A stretch of DNA of 64,000 nucleotides from Patiria pectinifera (Eukaryota > Echinodermata > Asteroidea > Valvatida > Asterinidae): assembly GCA_029964075.1 (NCBI GenBank), contig CM057148.1:27149916-27213915 (forward strand), read 5' to 3'. The position numbers and the translations under genes are program-made. Under the pieces are notes generated by a model, which saw only the letters and a program-made list of their open reading frames with translations, was not told the DNA's origin and ran no database searches. Of the stretch, positions 59,384 through 64,000 are shown piece by piece. Numbering within the stretch: position 1 is the first letter of the stretch; every line of letters begins with the position of its first letter.

Positions 59384-59555
59384 CATCAGCATTGTGTAGT
59401 GGCTGGTGGCCAGGCTAGGTTCAGCACAACTCACCGAGTTGCTGATGTAAGTTTTGGTTAGCTTTAACCCATCAGCATTGTGGGGTGGCTGGTGGCCAGG
59501 CTAGGTTCAGCACAACTCACCGAGTTGCTGATGTAAGTTTTGGTTAGCTTTAACC
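59384..59555. repeat. 86-bp tandem duplication of FTO exon end, copy 2
   Basis: Same as 28552-28723, with the first donor at 59447. Confidence 0.9.
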
Positions 59556-59560
59556 CTTTA

Positions 59561-59923
59561 AGCCCTATTCACACTAGAGCTTCTCAACCCGGGTTAAACT
59601 CAACCCTGGGCGAACCCAGTGCCACTCTGGGTTGAGTTTTTTTTATTTTTCAACCCTGCATTCAATCCCGCATCATGTCACACTTGTTTCATGCAAATCA
59701 AGCTAATCATGTTCAGTTACTGCTGTTTTGAAACCCTGGCAAGAATTTCAACCTGGGTAAAAAATCTCAACCCTGGTCTGGAGCAGGGTTGAGTTCAACC
59801 CGGGGCAAAATCAATCTCGGGGTTGACGCAGGGTTGAAATTCTTCAAGTGTGAAACGCTGCATGTTTTCAACCCTGCGTCAACCCTGCGTCAACCCCGAG
59901 GTTTGTCTAGTGTGAAAAGGGCT
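59561..59923. mobile_element. MITE in FTO intron, copy 2
   Basis: Same insertion as 28729-29092. Confidence 0.8.
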
Positions 59924-61149
59924 ATAGTCACTGTAGCACCCAAAACCACCCCGCCTATAACTCACTGTTACGCCCGAAACCGCCCTAGCATTCTATGGGT
60001 TTATTGATTCTTAAGTGAATAAACACAAATACAATGTAATTAGGTGCGATTGGGTTAAAGAGCAACTGACTTTTATAAAATAAATTTTTTCAACCCAAAT
60101 CATATTCATTGCTCTTAAGCCAAAATGACTAAAATCCATAATTTTAGCCAAAACAAGAGTTATTTGACAAAAAACGATTTTAACGTGATTCTACCGCAAT
60201 AGGTCAATTCTGGCGAAAGTGCCCTTTTTAAAATCAATTTAAATTGGGGAAAAAATGAATGCCATTATTTTGTATTATTTGTAGGTGGAGTTTGAATGGC
60301 TCCGTCAATTCTGGATGCAAGGATCTAGGCATGCCGTTGAGAGGAAGAGCTGGGTACCAGCTATGGAGGACCTGGAGGCTGATTGGCACAAGATGGAACA
60401 CATGGTAGGTTGGGACCAGTGATAAGAGATTAACAGTGTAATTAGGCTATACCTGAAGTGTCATCTTGTTTTAAAATTCTGGTTTGGAGTGTGTTGAATA
60501 GCAAATTTGTGTGGTTTTTTTTCTGACAGACAAAACTTGCGGTCCAGGAAGCAAATGTTCTTGATGGTGAAGAAGGTTCCACAATTGCTGAGGTGCTTCT
60601 CCCACATCTTGAAGAAAGACAGAAGTTGAGACAGGAGTGTCTTGATAAGTAAGCCTCAGTGATGTCTACCTCTTTAAGTTTTTTTGCTGCTCTCTGCCTG
60701 CCTGTTCTAATCAGTCAGTGAGATGGGTAACCAGTCTGATTCACAGGTAGTGGTGGGAGAAATAAGAGATTTCAAAATCCAGATATCTTAATTTGTTTAT
60801 TCCAACCGATTAACGCTTATCCGATTTCACCTCAAGTTTGCATTCTGCTCACGGTCATTCCAACAAAAAGTGAAGAAAGAGGTGCCGTATGCAATGCTGT
60901 TCACAATGATTTGGTGTAGTTTGCAGGATTCAATGACCACAAGGCCTCCACAAAAAACACTCCAGAGGTGTATTGTTGAAAAAATGGGTGGGAACGTTAG
61001 TGAATGAATGCCCTTACAATCAGAGACCATGTAGCAAATGGGGGATGTTCCAGTTGTTTTCTTTAGCTTGTGTAACAAGAAATTGGAAGACGTAATTGTT
61101 GTGCTGACTGAAAGTCCGGATTTGAATCCCATCAAAATTCACAAGTGAC

Positions 61150-61283
61150 AGTCTGTCAGTCAGTCGGGGAGTCAGTCAGTGGGGGAGTCAGTCAGTGGGG
61201 GAGTCAGTCAGTGGGGGAGTCTGTCCGTCAGTCAATGTGTCGGTCAGTCGGGTGGGGGGGGGGGGAGTCAGTCAGTCAATCAA
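61150..61283. repeat. CAGT-type simple repeat, copy 2
   Basis: Counterpart of 31643-31785 with an extra GTCAGTCAGTGGGGGA unit or two. Confidence 0.85.
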
Positions 61284-62434
61284 ACAGTTAGTTACAAAGA
61301 GGACTCTAGATTGGCCCTCTCTGGGACCACAGCCAAAAATAAAAAAAAAGGCATGCATTGAACTCTTCTCTTGTCAGGCAATTTTCAAATGAAATTGCCA
61401 CAATAAAGATATTAAAAGTTTTGTGGCCTGTTTTAAGTCTTCATGTTAATATAACCGTTCAGTTGAAAGAATGTACAGACAAGTTGACTTTGCCTTTTGA
61501 CCTTGAAAATTTCAATTTCTCTTCTTGCAGATTTTCACCCAAGATCTTAGAGACAATGCATGCAGACTTCTTGCCCATCCACAGACCCAAGTGGGAGGAT
61601 GAAGACCTCTCTCGACCTTTACCCTTTGACCTCAGCAATATTATCAGCAAGATGAGACTAGTCACTAAGCATGGGAAGAAAAGTTGTATCAGTGACTCTG
61701 AAAGTTCTGACAGTGATTACCACAGCTGACAACTTGTCACTTCTCAATGCATTGTGCAAACCTCCCTCAAATCGGACACATTATGGGCTGTTTCCTCTAC
61801 TGCCAGTGTCTTTTATTTGCTAAATCTGAATTGAATGCATAAAGATATTGCTTACCGAAATTCCGAAAGTAAGATAAATTGTATGACAGGTAAATTTTAT
61901 AAAAGCTATATTTTAAATATATTTAATCATTATGTTCTTTAATCAAACTATTCAGTTATTGAAGAGTCGATCCTGTATGTATTTTGTTCTTATTTAAAGG
62001 GATAATTTAAATTCCATCAGTTTTACAGTAAAGTTTTTATTTTCAGTTGGTACTTTACCGTCTGTAGTCACTTAGGTAATTTGTTTTACCAATTATGTTT
62101 ACCAGTGCAGATGAATTAAAGTTTTGACTTTGACCCATTATGAAGCAGAGTCCATAATGTATTAGTTTCTTGTGTGTTGAAACTAGTTGTATATGAGCTA
62201 CTAGCTAATCGTTGTCAAAACCCTACTTGATAATGGGAGTATTTGATAAGGATCTCTTCGTTATTAAAGCTGCCAAAATTGGGTCGTCAATTTAATCTCA
62301 TTAGCCGCTCACAAGATTAATAGCAAATACGTTATGATTACATGATGTGCATGAACTTTGCATGATGTGCGTCATGGTCGGAGTGGAACAAACGAATTGT
62401 GTTTTTATGAGATGAATGAATTCTGTCTGCCAAA

Positions 62435-63519
62435 ATGGATGTCATTCGCAAAAGAATTCGTGGTATCAATGCTGCCACTATTTTCTTGTCTTACCACAAA
62501 CTGCTGAACGAGTCGCACCGGGGCCGGCGGCGGCACGAAGTCGTCTATGAGACTGTGGTTGGGGATTTAATCCTATGGCGCGCAGTCTTCACAGAATGCC
62601 TAGCCGTGTTTCTCTTCGTGTTCTTGGCGGCTGGGTCGTCGGTGGCCTGGCCGGTGGGAAATGCTCCCAGCAACCTCCACGTCTCGCTGTCTTTCGGTCT
62701 CGTCATCGCATCCTTGGTGCATTGCTTCGGTGATGTGAGCGGAGCGCACCTCAACCCCGCCGTGACGCTACCGCTGATGGTCTACCGAGAGCTCAGCCTG
62801 GTACGCGGGCTGCTCTACATCATCGCTCAGTGTCTCGGGGGGTTTCTGGGTGCAGCCTTGCTCCGTGTGGCCACACCTACCGACACACGGTATGACACCA
62901 CCCTGGGGTGTACCCTGCTTGGGGAGAATGTCTCAGCTGGCCAGGGGTTTATCGTAGAACTTGTTGCCTCCCTTCAGCTCGTGTTCACTGTGTTTACGAC
63001 GACAGACCCTCGGAGGAAGGACAACAGAATCCCGCCCGCGCTGGCCATCGGCGTTTCAGTAGCACTTGGTTTATTAGTTGCAGTAAGTTGAAACCATAAA
63101 CAAAATTGTATATGTTTTGAATGTCATTTTATTTTGACTAAATAAGTTACTTTCGTTATCTTTTTTTTTTTTTAAACAACTGGGCATTTTCTCCTAAAAA
63201 AAACTTGCACTAAATGTTATTCTCTACTACACAGTGCATTTTTTAAAATCACGTTATTTCAAATATAAGATGCCATATGTTGTTTTACAAGTGTTGTTAA
63301 CTTTGTTTTTCAACACCATACTATTACTACGACAGTATCAGTTCACCGCCACATTCTTTACTTAGCACTTTGATGATTGGTCAGATTCCATTTCGTTCGC
63401 CGCCATTTTGTTGACTTTGCTCTCTCTTGATTGGTCAGATTCCATTCACTGTCGCCAGTATGAATCCAGCCCGGTCCTTTGGCCGAGCCTTATCGGCAGG
63501 GAACTGGAGTAATCACTGG
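62435..63519 (+). CDS. Aquaporin (MIP family), copy 2, partial
   Basis: Exons 62435-63082 and 63439-63519; the third exon lies past the window end. Residue differences from copy 1: HKLLNES for NKLLHES, the conserved Gly before DVSGAH is present (Val in copy 1), and the second NPA exon reads [10 protein letters not shown], with Arg for a Pro that is nearly invariant in the family. NPA boxes and the filter Arg are intact. Upstream sequence and spacing to FTO copy 2 (705 bp from the stop) match copy 1. Confidence 0.9.
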
Positions 63520-63577
63520 GTAGGTCATCTGTGTTTTGACAATTTACTTCTCGTAAATCGTAATTCATTTAAAAATA

Positions 63578-63807
63578 CAACAGAATGCCGATAAAAATGG
63601 AAGATACCAGAATGAAATCTCGCGTAGTTATCTTTTTAATAGCATGCATGGCGATCACAGTTTCTTTCGAAAGACACCCAAATCTATTCGTGTGTGTTTT
63701 TCGTTTTAGAGAGATGCCGATCTGAAAGAAATAAAACATGCCTAATAATCTTTGACGAGTTCTTCGCCATATCTATGATGATTATGATTTGTTTGATTTG
63801 CTTCTTT
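63578..63807. other. ~230-bp segment present only in copy 2 aquaporin intron
   Basis: Copy 1 passes directly from TTCATTTAAAAATA to GCATATTGAAGAGGACC (34080-34100), while copy 2 has about 230 bp between. No terminal repeats or flanking duplication are evident, so a deletion in copy 1 is as likely as an insertion here. Confidence 0.6.
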
Positions 63808-64000
63808 GCATTTTGAAAAGGACCTTCTGGAAACGTTATTTCCGAAATCTTCAAAAATTATCAGTTTATTGAGGAAAGAACGTGGAATACCTTTTGGACA
63901 ATTTTTACCAACAGATAGGGAAGACACGACTTATTCCTGGCTTGGCAGACTGATGGGCAGATCCAGTTCAAGCTGCGGCTTTTCGTCTGACCTCCCCGTA

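Larger units (their letters stand above)
57546..61729 (+). pseudogene. FTO: FTO-like dioxygenase, copy 2, lacks one exon
   Basis: Exons 57546-58191, 59250-59446, 60285-60404, 60530-60648, 61531-61729. The exon corresponding to 30123-30263 is absent because 1334 bp of copy 1 (29343-30676) are missing at 60174/60175. That exon is 141 bp and phase 0 at both ends, so the message would stay in frame but lose 47 residues (CSQGTLPYIQRRC to ETIHNE) at the start of the C-terminal helical domain. The first exon is in frame where copy 1 is not (LPWALNILHHHGYFYRDWVK), but a TAG replaces copy 1's CAG near 57607; that TAG could instead serve as a splice acceptor. All iron and 2OG residues named for copy 1 are kept. 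Confidence 0.85.

Overview
The window reads as a repeat-rich nuclear genome of an animal, most likely a marine invertebrate deuterostome (cephalochordate, hemichordate or echinoderm; this is inference). Reasons: spliced genes with GT/AG introns for a class B2 (adhesion) GPCR, an FTO-type nucleic-acid dioxygenase, an aquaporin and an LRAT/PLAAT-type acyltransferase; Ty3-type LTR elements, tRNA-derived SINEs, a LINE tail, many short inverted-repeat elements and satellites; no bacterial-style gene packing.

Layout. 1-2272: AT-rich satellite that flips orientation, plus a short inverted-repeat element. 2384-2940: regularly spaced GC-rich repeats. 3415-3993 (-): SGNH-hydrolase ORF. 4056-6103: 3' part of a Ty3 element with its LTR. 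6166-7562: last exons of an adhesion GPCR (copy 1). 7.6-14.5 kb: MITEs, a LINE tail and otherwise silent DNA. 14507-16997: compact LTR element with near-identical LTRs and one orphan ORF. 20470-21039 (-): LRAT-domain exon. 21.4-22.7 kb: second, damaged GPCR tail (copy 3). 22.9-26.2 kb: ~220-bp satellite. 26.7-32.2 kb: FTO-like gene. 32.9-34.7 kb: aquaporin gene. 34.8-39.1 kb: SINEs, pogo-like MITE, minisatellite. 37.4-45.4 kb: the AT-rich satellite again. 45.5-50.3 kb: Ty3 element. 50.3-64 kb: a second set of GPCR tail, ~220-bp satellite, FTO and aquaporin.

The dominant feature is duplication: 1-2272 matches 41.28-43.58 kb, 4056-8917 matches 47.68-53.26 kb, and 22.8-34.1 kb matches 53.15-63.58 kb, differing by a few percent and by indels and transposon insertions. 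The second set looks like copy 1 on its left joined to copy 3 on its right across a shared ~111-bp segment. Either a true tandem duplication with unequal crossing-over, or two haplotypes of a heterozygous genome placed end to end by the assembler, would explain this. The gene copies carry different damage: each GPCR tail, each FTO copy and each aquaporin copy has its own lesion or unusual change at a conserved site, so no copy of the set is obviously intact.

FTO would act on methylated bases in RNA/DNA (Fe(II)/2-oxoglutarate chemistry), the aquaporin would be a membrane channel, the GPCR a surface receptor and the LRAT protein a lipid acyltransferase/phospholipase. Nothing in the sequence links them into one pathway; they are neighbours.
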